From contig NZ_JAELTQ010000009.1 of the NCBI RefSeq assembly GCF_016428905.1, forward strand, positions 18,321 through 82,320: a stretch of 64,000 bases of DNA, written 5' to 3'. Source of the DNA: Dyella sp. ASV24 (GTDB lineage: Bacteria > Pseudomonadota > Gammaproteobacteria > Xanthomonadales > Rhodanobacteraceae). Numbering within the stretch: the first letter of the stretch is position 1; each line of letters starts with the position of its first letter. The notes below the pieces were generated by a model. The model saw only the letters and a list, made by a program, of their open reading frames with translations. It ran no database searches and was not told the origin of the DNA. Below are positions 44,694 through 53,836 of this stretch, in pieces. The position numbers and the translations under genes were made by a program.

Positions 44694-46091
44694 TCAACCC
44701 AGCGAGATGCCGGCCACCTTGCCCTCGGTGTCCAGCTCCACACCGAACTCCAGATAGTTGCCCGGACCAAACTGGATCACGTAGTCGTTCCAGGTCTTGT
44801 CCTTGTCTGGGCGCTTCCCTTTGAAGATAAAGGAAGACGGCTCACCGAACGGGGACAACTGCTTGGCCAGGCGACCGGACAGGCCCGCGGCCATCTTGGC
44901 CTTCAGCTTGTCGCCGAACATCGAAGCGTCTTCATTTCCCTTCTGCATCTGCGCAAAGGCCTTGCGTGCAGCTGCGGTTACTGCCGCGTCCTCTCCTGCT
45001 GCGGGCTTACGCGCCGCCGCCGCAACGTCCGGATACAAGGCCTCGAACGTGGCAGTGACCAGCATCTGGCCCGGCTCCGGATTGTCGCCCACGTTGGTGA
45101 AGGCAATGACCTGGATGCCTTGCTTCGGGAAATACTGATTCGAGGTGGTGAACCCGAACGACCCGCCGGTGTGGCCGATGCGCGGCTGGTCGTCCAACGT
45201 GTCGACGAACAGGCCAAGGCCGTAGTCGTTGCTACCCTCCGCCGGCGTCGTCATCAATACGTAGTCCGCGGGACGAACGATCTTCCCGCCGCTAAGCGCG
45301 ACATTCCAGCGCTCCAGATCGTCCACGGTGGAAACCAGGACACCTGCCGCCCAGCCGACCGTGGCATGGATGGTAGGCGCAGCTTCCAGCTTCCCGTTCG
45401 TATGTCGGTAGCCCTTCGCCATGCCCGGCAGACGGGATTCGTCGTCCACCGTATAGGTATGGGTCATGCCGGCCGGCGCCAGCAGGTGCGTCTTCACATA
45501 GTGCAGGTAAGACTCGTGCGACGTCACCTCAATCACCCGGCCTAGCAACGCATAGCCGCTATTGGAATAGGACCAGCGGCTACCCGGCGGGAAATCCAGT
45601 GGCTTGTCCTTGATGCGCGCCATGATCTGGTCGAAGGTGGCAGGCTTCACCGCCCACTGCTCGACGTCCGGCCCATCCAGATACTCCGGCATGCCGCTGG
45701 TATGGGACATCAATTGCTTCAGCGTCACTTCTTTCGCGTGCGGCGCGTCGGGTAGATAGGTCGCCAGCTTGGCGTTGATGTCCAGCTTCCCCGCCTCCTG
45801 CAGCTGCAGGATGGCGGCCACGGTGAATTGCTTGGTAATGGAGCCGATCTCGTAATAGGTCGACGCCGTGGCCGGCGTCTTGCGCTCGCGATCGCTCAAG
45901 CCGTAAGCGTGAACATAGAGCGGCTTGCCGTCGCGATAGATCGCGATGGTCGCGCCCGGGGTATCCGTGCGCTGCAATACGGTCTGTGCATCGCTGTCGA
46001 TACGCTTGGCCAGCGCGGGATCCATGCCGGGCGATGCAGCGACCGCTGCCGGGGCCAGAAAAACCATCCACCACAAGAAGCGACGACGCAT
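44694..46091 (-). CDS. Serine hydrolase, beta-lactamase/penicillin-binding-protein fold
   Basis: 465 aa exported protein. A signal peptide (MRRRFLWWMVFLAPAAVAA) precedes a class C beta-lactamase-like domain: SITK gives the nucleophile Ser and Lys (SxxK), YSNSGY the YxN motif, and HTGG the third box. About 110 C-terminal residues form a separate beta domain. Such enzymes include D,D-peptidases, esterases and lactamase relatives, and the sequence alone does not separate these. It is convergent with the FemAB-like gene, and both might act on cell-wall material. Confidence 0.88.
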   Translation of the reverse strand: MRRRFLWWMVFLAPAAVAASPGMDPALAKRIDSDAQTVLQRTDTPGATIAIYRDGKPLYVHAYGLSDRERKTPATASTYYEIGSITKQFTVAAILQLQEAGKLDINAKLATYLPDAPHAKEVTLKQLMSHTSGMPEYLDGPDVEQWAVKPATFDQIMARIKDKPLDFPPGSRWSYSNSGYALLGRVIEVTSHESYLHYVKTHLLAPAGMTHTYTVDDESRLPGMAKGYRHTNGKLEAAPTIHATVGWAAGVLVSTVDDLERWNVALSGGKIVRPADYVLMTTPAEGSNDYGLGLFVDTLDDQPRIGHTGGSFGFTTSNQYFPKQGIQVIAFTNVGDNPEPGQMLVTATFEALYPDVAAAARKPAAGEDAAVTAAARKAFAQMQKGNEDASMFGDKLKAKMAAGLSGRLAKQLSPFGEPSSFIFKGKRPDKDKTWNDYVIQFGPGNYLEFGVELDTEGKVAGISLG

Positions 46092-46209
46092 GCCAGATCC
46101 ATGGACTCGTTGAGGTGAGGCATGCTAACCACATCCTCATGCCAGTAGCATGTACCGAACATCCTGGTTTGGTTTGACCACCGCTCCGCGCGCCCTATTT
46201 GATTGACCC

Positions 46210-46944
46210 ATGATTCGACTGCCACTGCTCGACGCGACCAGGCCAGAGCATTTCCCTGATCCGCGTAAGGCGTTGAACGATCCGAACGGCCTGCTGGCGT
46301 TCGGCGGTGATCTGTCGCCGCGTCGCCTGCTGGCCGCCTACGCACAGGGCATCTTCCCCTGGTTCAACGAGGACGAGCCGCTGCTGTGGTGGTCCCCCGA
46401 CCCGCGCTGCGTGTTCCACACGAATGCACTGGTTCCCAATCGCAGCCTGCGGCGACGTCTCGCTCAGGTGGACTGGGTTATCACCGTCGACCATGCCTTC
46501 CACGATGTGGTCGAGGCATGTGCCGCGCCACGCCCCGGTCAAAGCGGCACCTGGATCGTTCCCGCCATGATCTCGGCCTACGAACAACTGCACGCCATGG
46601 GTCACGCGCACAGCGTTGAAGTGTGGGAACACGACCGCCTGATCGGTGGCATCTACGGCATCGCGGTCGGGCGACTGTTCTGCGGCGAATCCATGTTCAG
46701 CCGCGAAAGCGGTGGCTCCCGTGTCGCACTGATGGCGCTGGCGACATTGCTGCGGCGCTGGGACTTTCCCTGGATCGACGCCCAGGTTACCAATGCCCAC
46801 TTGATCCAGCTGGGTGCGGTGGAATATCCGCGCACCGAGTTCCTGCGCACCGTCGCGCAACTGTCCCAGCTACCGGGGCAACCCGGCAACTGGGCGCAGT
46901 TCACGCCACTGGCGCAATTGAGGGATCAAGCCGCCACCGGCTGA
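46210..46944 (+). CDS. aat: Leucyl/phenylalanyl-tRNA-protein transferase
   Basis: 244 aa enzyme of the N-end rule that adds Leu or Phe to proteins beginning with Arg or Lys, marking them for ClpAP. Typical blocks: GLLAFGGDLSPRRLLAAYAQGIFPWFNEDEPLLWWSPDPRCVF, HSVEVWEHDRLIGGIYGIAVGRLFCGESMFSRESGGSRVAL and WIDAQVTNAHLIQLGAVEYPR. Length and order are standard. It faces marC, with 8 bases between stops. Confidence 0.97.
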   Translation: MIRLPLLDATRPEHFPDPRKALNDPNGLLAFGGDLSPRRLLAAYAQGIFPWFNEDEPLLWWSPDPRCVFHTNALVPNRSLRRRLAQVDWVITVDHAFHDVVEACAAPRPGQSGTWIVPAMISAYEQLHAMGHAHSVEVWEHDRLIGGIYGIAVGRLFCGESMFSRESGGSRVALMALATLLRRWDFPWIDAQVTNAHLIQLGAVEYPRTEFLRTVAQLSQLPGQPGNWAQFTPLAQLRDQAATG

Positions 46945-46952
46945 TGCGCGCA

Positions 46953-47630
46953 TCAGGCCGTAATGAATCCCCACGCAGTCAGTAGATCGTGGACGCCGTT
47001 GATGGCGAACTGCACCCCGATGCACACCAACAGAAAGCCCATAAGGCGCGCAAGCGCGTCGATACCGGTTTCCCCGAGGAAGCGCATGATCCGCGTGGCG
47101 CCGCGCAGACAGAGCCAGAACACCAGGGCGAACAGCACCGTCGTACTGAATGCCACCGCGTGCACCATCGGTGTCAGCTTGCCACCGGGAATCGACGACG
47201 CCGCACTGATGATGAACGCGATGGTGCCTGGCCCCGTGGTACAAGGCATGGTCAGTGGGATAAACGACACGTCCGGCAACTTGGCACTCGACTCCTCACC
47301 TGCCATTTCCGCCTGCACCTCGCCCTCCGAGGCGTGCGCCGGCGGAAACAGCATGCCGAAGCCAATGTAGCTCACGATCAGGCCACCGGCCAGGCGTAGA
47401 CCCGGAATCGAAATACCAAAGCCGCTGATGACCGCGTTACCCGCATAGAAGCAGATGAGCAGCACGATAGAGACGAACATCGTCGCCCGGTTGATCTGCC
47501 GGTTGCGCTCCGCATCGGGATAACGCCCCGTGAGCGCCAGCAGCACGGTGGCGCTAGTCAATGGATTGGCGATGGGCAGCAGCCCGAGCAGGCCGAACGC
47601 GACGTAATCGAGGAAGGCGGGCATAAGCAT
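46953..47630 (-). CDS. MarC-family inner-membrane protein
   Basis: 225 aa with six hydrophobic segments. Family features are LLPIANPLTSATVLLALTG near the N-terminus, RLAGGLIVSYIGFGM, SFIPLTMPCTTGPGTIAFIISAASS and the C-terminal RLMGFLLVCIGVQFAINGV. Despite its name the family is not shown to give antibiotic resistance; its substrate is unknown. An ATG two codons downstream (47624) has an equally good ribosome-binding site. Confidence 0.9.
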   Translation of the reverse strand: MLMPAFLDYVAFGLLGLLPIANPLTSATVLLALTGRYPDAERNRQINRATMFVSIVLLICFYAGNAVISGFGISIPGLRLAGGLIVSYIGFGMLFPPAHASEGEVQAEMAGEESSAKLPDVSFIPLTMPCTTGPGTIAFIISAASSIPGGKLTPMVHAVAFSTTVLFALVFWLCLRGATRIMRFLGETGIDALARLMGFLLVCIGVQFAINGVHDLLTAWGFITA

Positions 47631-47686
47631 CCTTATCCTGCGGCGTACGCCAAGACTACCCGCTCTGACGTTCCGTCAGACAGCGC

Positions 47687-48796
47687 TCAGCGGAACAAGT
47701 GCGGCACAAAGCAGCTCGTGTTGCGCGTGATGCGATCGGCATCCTCTCGCATGCCGATGCCCACAGCGTTACTACCCACGACCCAGGAGCCCACGAGTGC
47801 ATGTCGGCCATCAAACACCGGCAGCGGCGCCAGCGCTTGATAGATGCACGACTCGGTGACCGACCCCTCGTCCTGCCCCGGCTCCAGCACCGTCACCCCG
47901 GCGCCTTCCCTGCCCCAGTACGGCTTGCGCACCACGGCGCCCGCGACATCCGCACGACGGCGACTGGCCGGGAGGAGGTTCGGATGCCCTGGGAAGAACT
48001 CCCACAGCAACGGCAGGATGGCCTTGTTCGACAGCACCATCTTCCATGCCGGCTCGAACCAGCGTAGCCGCGTCTGCGGCAGGTGTGCCGCGAAGGGCTC
48101 GGACAACATCCATTCCCAAGGATAAAGCTTGAACAGCCGTTCGATGGGAGCATTTTCGAGATCAATGAAATCCTTGCCCGACCACCCGATCTGCTCCACA
48201 TCCAGCGCCGTCGCGCGATGCCCTGCTTGCATGCAGGTGTCGACGAGGTAGTCGCAGGTCAATGCATCTTCGGTGCTGTCGTAGCAGGCGGCGAAATGCA
48301 CATGGGACGCCGGAGGCAGCGTGCGCCAGCGCTCGACCAGCGCCTCATGGATAGAGTTGAACTGATCAGCATCGGAGGCCACGTCTTGTAGCCAGTACCA
48401 CTGCGCCACGGATGCCTCGAACAACGCTGTAGGTGTGTCCGCGTTGTATTCCAGCAGGCGCGGCGGTGACAAGCCGTCATACGAAAGGTCCATGCGACCG
48501 TAAAGCGCTGGCTCTCGATCCCACCAACTGCGCTCGATCAGCGTCGCGGCGCGTTCGTCCAGCCCCAGATCCGCATAGCGTCCACCACGCACGACACGAT
48601 CGACAGCATCCAGACAAAGGCTGTGCAGCTCATTCGTCGCTGCTTCCAATTCGTCGATCTGCGCTTCGTCGAATACGTAGCAGATGTCTTCACGCCAGTA
48701 CGGCTGGCCATCGATGGTGTGAAAGGCAAAACCCTGCGACTCCAGCCGCGCCTGCCAATCGGCACGGGGCGTGCTCGTCACGCGTCGCATCGTCAA
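47687..48796 (-). CDS. Glutathionylspermidine synthase-like ATP-grasp protein (YgiC/YjfC type)
   Basis: 369 aa. Resembles the C-terminal amidase/synthetase half of glutathionylspermidine synthase: YNADTPTALFEASVAQWYWLQ, KLYPWEWMLSEPF, PAWKMVLSNKAILPLLWEFFPGHPNLLPA and the C-terminal VVRKPYWGREGAGVTV (ATP-binding Lys and Gly loop). Peptide-spermidine ligase activity is not proven for stand-alone members. The start overlaps the upstream stop by 4 bases (ATGA). It is the third gene of an operon with the DUF350 and DUF1190-like genes, a combination seen widely in proteobacteria. Confidence 0.88.
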   Translation of the reverse strand: MTMRRVTSTPRADWQARLESQGFAFHTIDGQPYWREDICYVFDEAQIDELEAATNELHSLCLDAVDRVVRGGRYADLGLDERAATLIERSWWDREPALYGRMDLSYDGLSPPRLLEYNADTPTALFEASVAQWYWLQDVASDADQFNSIHEALVERWRTLPPASHVHFAACYDSTEDALTCDYLVDTCMQAGHRATALDVEQIGWSGKDFIDLENAPIERLFKLYPWEWMLSEPFAAHLPQTRLRWFEPAWKMVLSNKAILPLLWEFFPGHPNLLPASRRRADVAGAVVRKPYWGREGAGVTVLEPGQDEGSVTESCIYQALAPLPVFDGRHALVGSWVVGSNAVGIGMREDADRITRNTSCFVPHLFR

Positions 48797-49272
48797 CCAC
48801 CCCGCGCGGATACGCGGCCGCTGGAACCGAATCCGCCGCGTGTTCCCAGTTCAACACCGCGTGGTCCGCTGCCGCCATCGCTGCCACTGACTCGTCCACC
48901 CGCCGCCATTGCACGTCCCGGGCCCGGGTCATCCGCACCACCACTGCCGCCGCCACTGCGATACCAGGGGCCATAGTAGTGCAAGCCGCTGCTGTAGGAA
49001 CCGCCACTTACCGGGCCATCGATCTGGCACTGCCCGCTGGAGTAGTCGTGCACGCAGTCTTCGTAACTGTCGTACCGGTTGCGCTGCACATCCTGCCCAC
49101 GACCGAGCATGGACAGGCCAACCAGCGTGGCGCCACCCAGAGCGATCAGCGGCACGGCCAGCGAGCGTTTCTGGTTACGCGGAGGCACGGGCCGGAACTG
49201 CGCATCGCGACGCTGCTGAGGTTTCACGCCAGGCCGAAGTTCGCGCGAAGGCTTCTTGTCGATTGTGCTCAT
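48793..49272 (-). CDS. DUF1190/YgiB-like small protein
   Basis: 159 aa. A basic, soluble N-terminus (residues 1-36) is followed by one hydrophobic segment (LAVPLIALGGATLVGLSML), a cysteine pair in YDSYEDCVHDYSSGQC, and a long Gly/Ser-rich low-complexity tail. The size and position between DUF350 and YgiC-like genes support a YgiB/YjfM-type assignment, but residue-level similarity is limited. The start lies 6 bases after the DUF350 stop. Confidence 0.65.
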   Translation of the reverse strand: MSTIDKKPSRELRPGVKPQQRRDAQFRPVPPRNQKRSLAVPLIALGGATLVGLSMLGRGQDVQRNRYDSYEDCVHDYSSGQCQIDGPVSGGSYSSGLHYYGPWYRSGGGSGGADDPGPGRAMAAGGRVSGSDGGSGPRGVELGTRGGFGSSGRVSARGG

Positions 49273-49278
49273 CGCACG

Positions 49279-49680
49279 TCACCACGTCATCGCCGCGGCG
49301 TTCACCAGACCCACGGCGATCGCGATCACCGCGGCGAAGATGGCCACCGCGCGGTTGTCTTCTTCGATCTGCGTCGCAAGGTCGCGAATCAGCAGATGGA
49401 TGGCCTGATGCGCCAGCCATTGCACGATGAGCGCCACCAGCCCCCACAAGGCGAGGTCCAGCAGGTTCACGCTGTGCGACATCGCACTGACGAGCGGTGC
49501 AATGAAGCCGATCAGGGCGCCACCAAGACTGATCGCTGCGGCCTGGTTGCCATGGCGAATGAGCGCCATCTCGCGCTGCGGTGTCAGCCAGATGTGCACC
49601 GTGCAGAAGATGGCAAGAAAAAGGACACCTAACCCAAAATACGCAGCAAACGCAGGCAGCGTGGAAAGATCCGGCAACAT
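49279..49680 (-). CDS. DUF350 membrane protein (YjfL type)
   Basis: 133 aa with four membrane helices: AFAAYFGLGVLFLAIFCTVHIWL, NQAAAISLGGALIGFIAPLVSAM, LDLALWGLVALIVQWLAHQAI and AVAIFAAVIAIAVGLVNAAAM. GNQAAAISLGGALIGFIAPL and the acidic EEDNRAVAIF are typical DUF350 blocks. ATG at 49680 with GGGGA 5 bases upstream is preferred over an ATG four codons earlier. First gene of the three-gene operon; function unknown. Confidence 0.85.
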   Translation of the reverse strand: MLPDLSTLPAFAAYFGLGVLFLAIFCTVHIWLTPQREMALIRHGNQAAAISLGGALIGFIAPLVSAMSHSVNLLDLALWGLVALIVQWLAHQAIHLLIRDLATQIEEDNRAVAIFAAVIAIAVGLVNAAAMTW

Positions 49681-49740
49681 CCCATTCCCCATGTAGTCAG
49701 CCCATCCCGGGCAACGCCGCAGTGTAACGTACGCGTTGCT

Positions 49741-50556
49741 TCAATCCGGCGATTGCCCAAGGCCAATCGCCTTCAACTCATCGTAGTGCTCCAGGAACAG
49801 CCCCACGACACCGGGGTCGAGCTGTCCACCGGCGGCGTTGCGCAAATAGTCCATGACCTCCACCTCAGGCCACGCCGGCTTGTAGACGCGAGGAAAGCTC
49901 AATGCATCCCATACATCGACGACACTGAAGATGCGTGCAGCCAGCGGTATCTCCTCGCCCATCAGGCCGCGTGGATAGCCCGTACCATCCCAACGTTCGT
50001 GGTGCGCATAGGGAATATCGATGGCCGGACGCAGAAACGCGGTCCGCATAAGCAGGTCCCTACCCAGTACCGGGTGCGTGCGCATCAAGGTCATCTCATC
50101 GGGCGTCAACGGCCCAGGCTTGATCAGCACTGCATCGGGCAAGGCCAGCTTGCCGATGTCGTGCAGCAAGGCACCGAAACGTACATGCCGAAGCGCATCG
50201 CCCTCCAACCCCACGCGGCGCGCCAACGCCACCGTCATACGCATGACGCGCTCGGAATGGTCGCGCGTTTCCTTGTGGCGAACGTCAATCGCTGACACCA
50301 GCGCACGCAACGATTGCTCGTTGCCGGTCAGTAGCAGGTGATTGAGACGATCCATGCGGCGGACGTCACGGCCGATCAGCCAATACAGCAGGCCGCCGGT
50401 CACCACCACATAGATGCAGCCCTTGATCGTGTGCAGCAGGCTCAGCGTGCGGGTATCCGCCGTGAGCGAAAAAAGCAGGCGATCGGAAAAGAGTACCCAC
50501 AGCAGGGCCACCGATACATAGATGGCAACAATGCGAAATTGGGGTTTGACCGTCAC
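49741..50556 (-). CDS. HD-GYP cyclic di-GMP phosphodiesterase, membrane-anchored
   Basis: About 271 aa. Two membrane helices (IVAIYVSVALLWVLFSDRLLF and LLHTIKGCIYVVVTGGLLYWL) enclose a very short periplasmic loop. The HD-GYP domain then shows the metal ligands in DHSERV, HDIGKLALPD, and HHERWDGTGYP with the intact GYP triad, so it should hydrolyse cyclic di-GMP. I prefer the GTG at 50556, which directly follows GGGAGG; ATG codons up to 50580 are also in frame. It may oppose the diguanylate cyclase at 33788. Confidence 0.88.
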   Translation of the reverse strand: MTVKPQFRIVAIYVSVALLWVLFSDRLLFSLTADTRTLSLLHTIKGCIYVVVTGGLLYWLIGRDVRRMDRLNHLLLTGNEQSLRALVSAIDVRHKETRDHSERVMRMTVALARRVGLEGDALRHVRFGALLHDIGKLALPDAVLIKPGPLTPDEMTLMRTHPVLGRDLLMRTAFLRPAIDIPYAHHERWDGTGYPRGLMGEEIPLAARIFSVVDVWDALSFPRVYKPAWPEVEVMDYLRNAAGGQLDPGVVGLFLEHYDELKAIGLGQSPD

Positions 50557-50658
50557 CGTGCCTCCCATCCACATCATCACCGGCTATCCGGCGCACGCAG
50601 GGCACGACGGAGCATAACCAGATCAACATGCCACATGCTGTTACCCGGTTGGCAACGC

Positions 50659-50961
50659 TCAGGCGTCTTCCGGTTCGATCAGCACGTCCACCCAATCGCC
50701 TGCACTCAAGGTGCCCAGGCCGGCGGCAGCGGCCGTGGTTTCCTCGAGTTGCAGCCAGAACGATCCCGCTCGCTCGACGACAGCGCCACGAAAATCCTGC
50801 CCATTGAGGCTGCCGCGGACGCGGTGACCGTGCCCACATTTCCACAGCGGCCTTGCCGGCGTGGACCATTGACTGACTGGATCGAACGGTAGCGGCACCA
50901 ACCACGGCCGCTGGTCGTTATGTACGGTGGCGCGAAATGCTACGGCGCGATGCCTGTTCAT
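50659..50961 (-). CDS. DUF1905 protein
   Basis: 100 aa small beta protein: AFRATVHNDQRPWLVPLPFDPVSQW, VRGSLNGQDFRGAVVERAGSFWLQL, and a C-terminal GDWVDVLIEPED, all consistent with DUF1905. Function unknown; homologues are often fused to or beside a YdeI-like domain. The reading frame overlaps the upstream methyltransferase by 44 bases, which is longer than usual for an operon, so the true start could be later. Confidence 0.75.
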   Translation of the reverse strand: MNRHRAVAFRATVHNDQRPWLVPLPFDPVSQWSTPARPLWKCGHGHRVRGSLNGQDFRGAVVERAGSFWLQLEETTAAAAGLGTLSAGDWVDVLIEPEDA

Positions 50962-51643
50962 CCCCGTTCCCCTGGTTAGAGCCTGCCATGAAGATAACGG
51001 AGGCCGGGCGTCCGGTGTGAGGATGAATCGGTTCCTTGATGCACCTCAGGCTCAGACCAGCCCGTTCCAAGGCAGACACCCAGCTGCCCAGCGTGCGGAA
51101 GTACCACGGCGCGGCCTGACTGAAGCCAGTACCGCAACCCACCCAGGAGCCCTCGCGCCAACCGTCGACATAGGGTTCGGCGGCCAACAGAGGGTGCAAC
51201 GTCTGGATGATCAGGGTGCCATTCGGCTCGAGTAGCTCAGGCATGGCGGCAAGCAGGCCATCGACGGACTCCCGCCCCAGCAGGGAGAAGTTGCATACCA
51301 CCACGTCTGCCCGCTCAGCCAACGCCCCGGTGGCCATGTCCTCGTAGGACAGCACGCGAAAATCGCCGCCGCTCTTCGAACTGGCCGACTCGATCAAGGC
51401 CGGGACAACATCTACCCCAATGACCTTCACGCCCGCCGCAGCCAGCGCCCGGGCCAGCCAACCTTCGCCGCAACCCACGTCGATCACCGTGCGCGGCGTA
51501 TGCGCAAGCACGGCATCGACGATGGCCTGGTCGGTCACCAGCTTTCGGCTCTCGATGCGGCCTTCGCGTACGGCCTGTTCCCAAGCCTGCGCATTGGCCT
51601 GCCAGGCGTCGAGAATCAGTGCCTCGTCCGCGCTGGCCTGCAT
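50918..51643 (-). CDS. Class I SAM-dependent methyltransferase
   Basis: About 241 aa. Motif I VIDVGCGEGWLARALAAAG binds S-adenosylmethionine, followed by VIGVDVVPALI, ADVVVCNFSLLG and PNGTLIIQTLHPL. The substrate is unknown. I start at the ATG (51643) 7 bases after ispG stops; reading further upstream overlaps ispG and is not supported. Gene order ispG, methyltransferase, DUF1905 suggests one transcript. Confidence 0.82.
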   Translation of the reverse strand: MQASADEALILDAWQANAQAWEQAVREGRIESRKLVTDQAIVDAVLAHTPRTVIDVGCGEGWLARALAAAGVKVIGVDVVPALIESASSKSGGDFRVLSYEDMATGALAERADVVVCNFSLLGRESVDGLLAAMPELLEPNGTLIIQTLHPLLAAEPYVDGWREGSWVGCGTGFSQAAPWYFRTLGSWVSALERAGLSLRCIKEPIHPHTGRPASVIFMAGSNQGNGDEQASRRSISRHRT

Positions 51644-51650
51644 CCAGGCT

Positions 51651-52907
51651 TCAGCCCGCGCGACTGGCGTACTTGGACGCCACGTAATTGTCGAGAATGC
51701 CGATGAATTCATGGGCGATATTGTCGCCACGCAGCGTCATCGCCTTCTGCCCGTCGATGAACACCGGCGCGGACGGCGCCTCGCCATTGCCCGGCAGCGA
51801 AATGCCGATATTGGCGTGCTTGGATTCACCCGGGCCATTCACCACGCAGCCCATCACGGCGAGCGTGAGGTTCTCCACGCCGTCGTATTTCACACGCCAC
51901 AGGGGCATCTGCTCGCGCACGTGGTCCTGCACGGTACGGGCGAGCACCTGGAAGAATTCACTGGTGGTGCGACCGCAACCAGGGCACGCCGTCACCAGCG
52001 GAGTGAACGCGCGCAGGCCCATGGTCTGCAGCAGCTCCTGCGCCACGATGACCTCGCCCGTGCGCGAAGCGCCTGGTTCCGGTGTGAGCGAAATGCGAAT
52101 GGTGTCGCCAATACCCTCCTGCAACAGCACCGCAAGCGCCGCCGACGAGGCGGTGATGCCCTTGGAGCCCATACCTGCCTCGGTCAACCCCAGATGCAAT
52201 GCATAGTCGCAGCGTGCGGCGATGTCGCGGTACACCGCGATCAACTCCTGCACACCCGACACCTTGCAGGAGAGAATGATGCGGTCGCGCGGCAAGCCGA
52301 TCTCCTCGGCCCGCTTGGCCGAGTCGAGCGCCGAACGGATCAGCGCTTCACGCGCCACGTGCGACGCATCCCACGGCACGGCGCGCTGATGGTTTTCGTC
52401 CATCAGCGTGGCCACCATGCTTTGATCAAGCGAGCCCCAGTTGGCGCCAATGCGCACGGGCTTTTCATAGCGCAGCGCCATCTCGATGATGGAGGCGAAC
52501 TGCGTGTCCTTCTTCTTGCCGAAACCGACATTGCCCGGGTTGATACGGTACTTGGCCAGCGCCTCGGCACAGGCGGGTTCGGCTTCGAGCAGCTGATGGC
52601 CGTTGTAGTGGAAGTCGCCAATGATCGGCACCTCCACGCCCATCATCGCCAGCTTGTCGCGGATGCGCGGCACCGCGGCTGCAGCGGCCGGCGTATTCAC
52701 CGTAATGCGTACCAGCTCGGAACCGGCACGCGCCAGCTCAGCAATCTGTTTGGCGGTGCTGGCCGGATCTTCCGTATCGGTATTGGTCATCGACTGCACC
52801 ACGATGGGTGCACCACCACCCACCGTGATCTTGCCAATCTTGACGCCCACGCCAGGGCGGCGGGGGGCGGGCTGGGCGGGACGCGGAGAAAGAGTCGTGT
52901 CGCTCAT
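51651..52907 (-). CDS. ispG: 4-hydroxy-3-methylbut-2-enyl diphosphate synthase
   Basis: 418 aa (gcpE). Penultimate step of the non-mevalonate isoprenoid route: converts MEcPP to HMBPP with a [4Fe-4S] cluster. The TIM-barrel part starts with [29 protein letters not shown]. The cluster ligands are the two Cys of TACPGCGRT and the Cys of [10 protein letters not shown], with the downstream Glu. Start at ATG 52907. It is longer than the 372-aa E. coli enzyme, mostly by an insert between barrel and cluster domain and a longer N-terminus, as in related Xanthomonadales. Confidence 0.97.
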   Translation of the reverse strand: MSDTTLSPRPAQPAPRRPGVGVKIGKITVGGGAPIVVQSMTNTDTEDPASTAKQIAELARAGSELVRITVNTPAAAAAVPRIRDKLAMMGVEVPIIGDFHYNGHQLLEAEPACAEALAKYRINPGNVGFGKKKDTQFASIIEMALRYEKPVRIGANWGSLDQSMVATLMDENHQRAVPWDASHVAREALIRSALDSAKRAEEIGLPRDRIILSCKVSGVQELIAVYRDIAARCDYALHLGLTEAGMGSKGITASSAALAVLLQEGIGDTIRISLTPEPGASRTGEVIVAQELLQTMGLRAFTPLVTACPGCGRTTSEFFQVLARTVQDHVREQMPLWRVKYDGVENLTLAVMGCVVNGPGESKHANIGISLPGNGEAPSAPVFIDGQKAMTLRGDNIAHEFIGILDNYVASKYASRAG

Positions 52908-53088
52908 GTAGTGAGATCGCGATGTGTGACGGCAACGGGGCAAGGATACCCGAACCACCGGACACTCCCTAGCAAGCGCCGCGCCGCCTTGCGCTATGCG
53001 GCAAAACCGCGCATTGAACCCATTCTGAAGACTTGAGCGTGGATCATGAAGCCCTGCCCCAAACGCACGGAAACAGGAGTGCATCCCC

Positions 53089-53826
53089 ATGCTTCAGACC
53101 ACCCGCCAGGACGGCGCCCCACGCATGCAGCCCTCGCCTTCCTGCGCAGGCTGCGGCCACGCCGCCGTCTGCCAGGCCAGCGGTTATGACCGCGCCGAAT
53201 TGTCAGGCCTGCGTCATATAGCTGAACGCGTCGGCCCTATGCGTACGGGCGAATACCTCTATCGCCCCATGTCGCCGTTTCGTGCGCTCTATGCGGTGCA
53301 GATCGGCATGGCCAAGACCGTGGCGGTGGACGTGGCGGGGCGTGAGCAGGTGCTCGCCTTCCACCTGCCAGGCGAAATGATCGGCCTGGATGCCATGGAG
53401 CGTGAAGTGCACGACAACGCCGTAGTCGCGCTCGGCAAGACGCAGTTCTGCCGCTTCCCCTACTCGGCCGTTCGGCATGTCGCCACGCAGCAGCCGGAAG
53501 TGCCGTGGCATCTGGTGCAGTCGGCAAGCCAGCGCATTTCGCGCCTGCAGCTGACCAGCGGCAACTATATGGCCGAGGAACGCTTCGCCGCTTTCCTTGT
53601 TGATATGCGCGATCGTCGCGCCGTGCTCGGCCTGCCGTCGGACTACCTGCCGCTACCGATGTCCCGCGCGGATATCGGCAACCATCTGCGCCTGACCACC
53701 GAAACCATCAGCCGTCTGCTCGGCCGTTTCCGCGAACGCGGTTGGGTACGCGCTGACCGCACGGGCCTGCACATTCTCGACCTGCCCGCGCTGCGCGAGC
53801 AGGGGCTATCGTTGCTGCTGCACTAA
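53089..53826 (+). CDS. FNR/Anr-type oxygen-sensing regulator
   Basis: 245 aa CRP/FNR-family activator. Cys19, Cys22, Cys28 ([11 protein letters not shown]) and Cys121 (TQFCRFPY) match the four [4Fe-4S] ligands of E. coli FNR at 20, 23, 29 and 122, so it is expected to be active without oxygen. The cyclic-nucleotide-type domain is at about 50-150. The HTH reads [28 protein letters not shown], with the same ETISR recognition residues as FNR, so it should bind TTGAT-N4-ATCAA sites. AGGAG lies 9 bases before the ATG. Named fnr, anr or btr in different species. Confidence 0.92.
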   Translation: MLQTTRQDGAPRMQPSPSCAGCGHAAVCQASGYDRAELSGLRHIAERVGPMRTGEYLYRPMSPFRALYAVQIGMAKTVAVDVAGREQVLAFHLPGEMIGLDAMEREVHDNAVVALGKTQFCRFPYSAVRHVATQQPEVPWHLVQSASQRISRLQLTSGNYMAEERFAAFLVDMRDRRAVLGLPSDYLPLPMSRADIGNHLRLTTETISRLLGRFRERGWVRADRTGLHILDLPALREQGLSLLLH

Positions 53827-53836
53827 GCTCGTTGCT

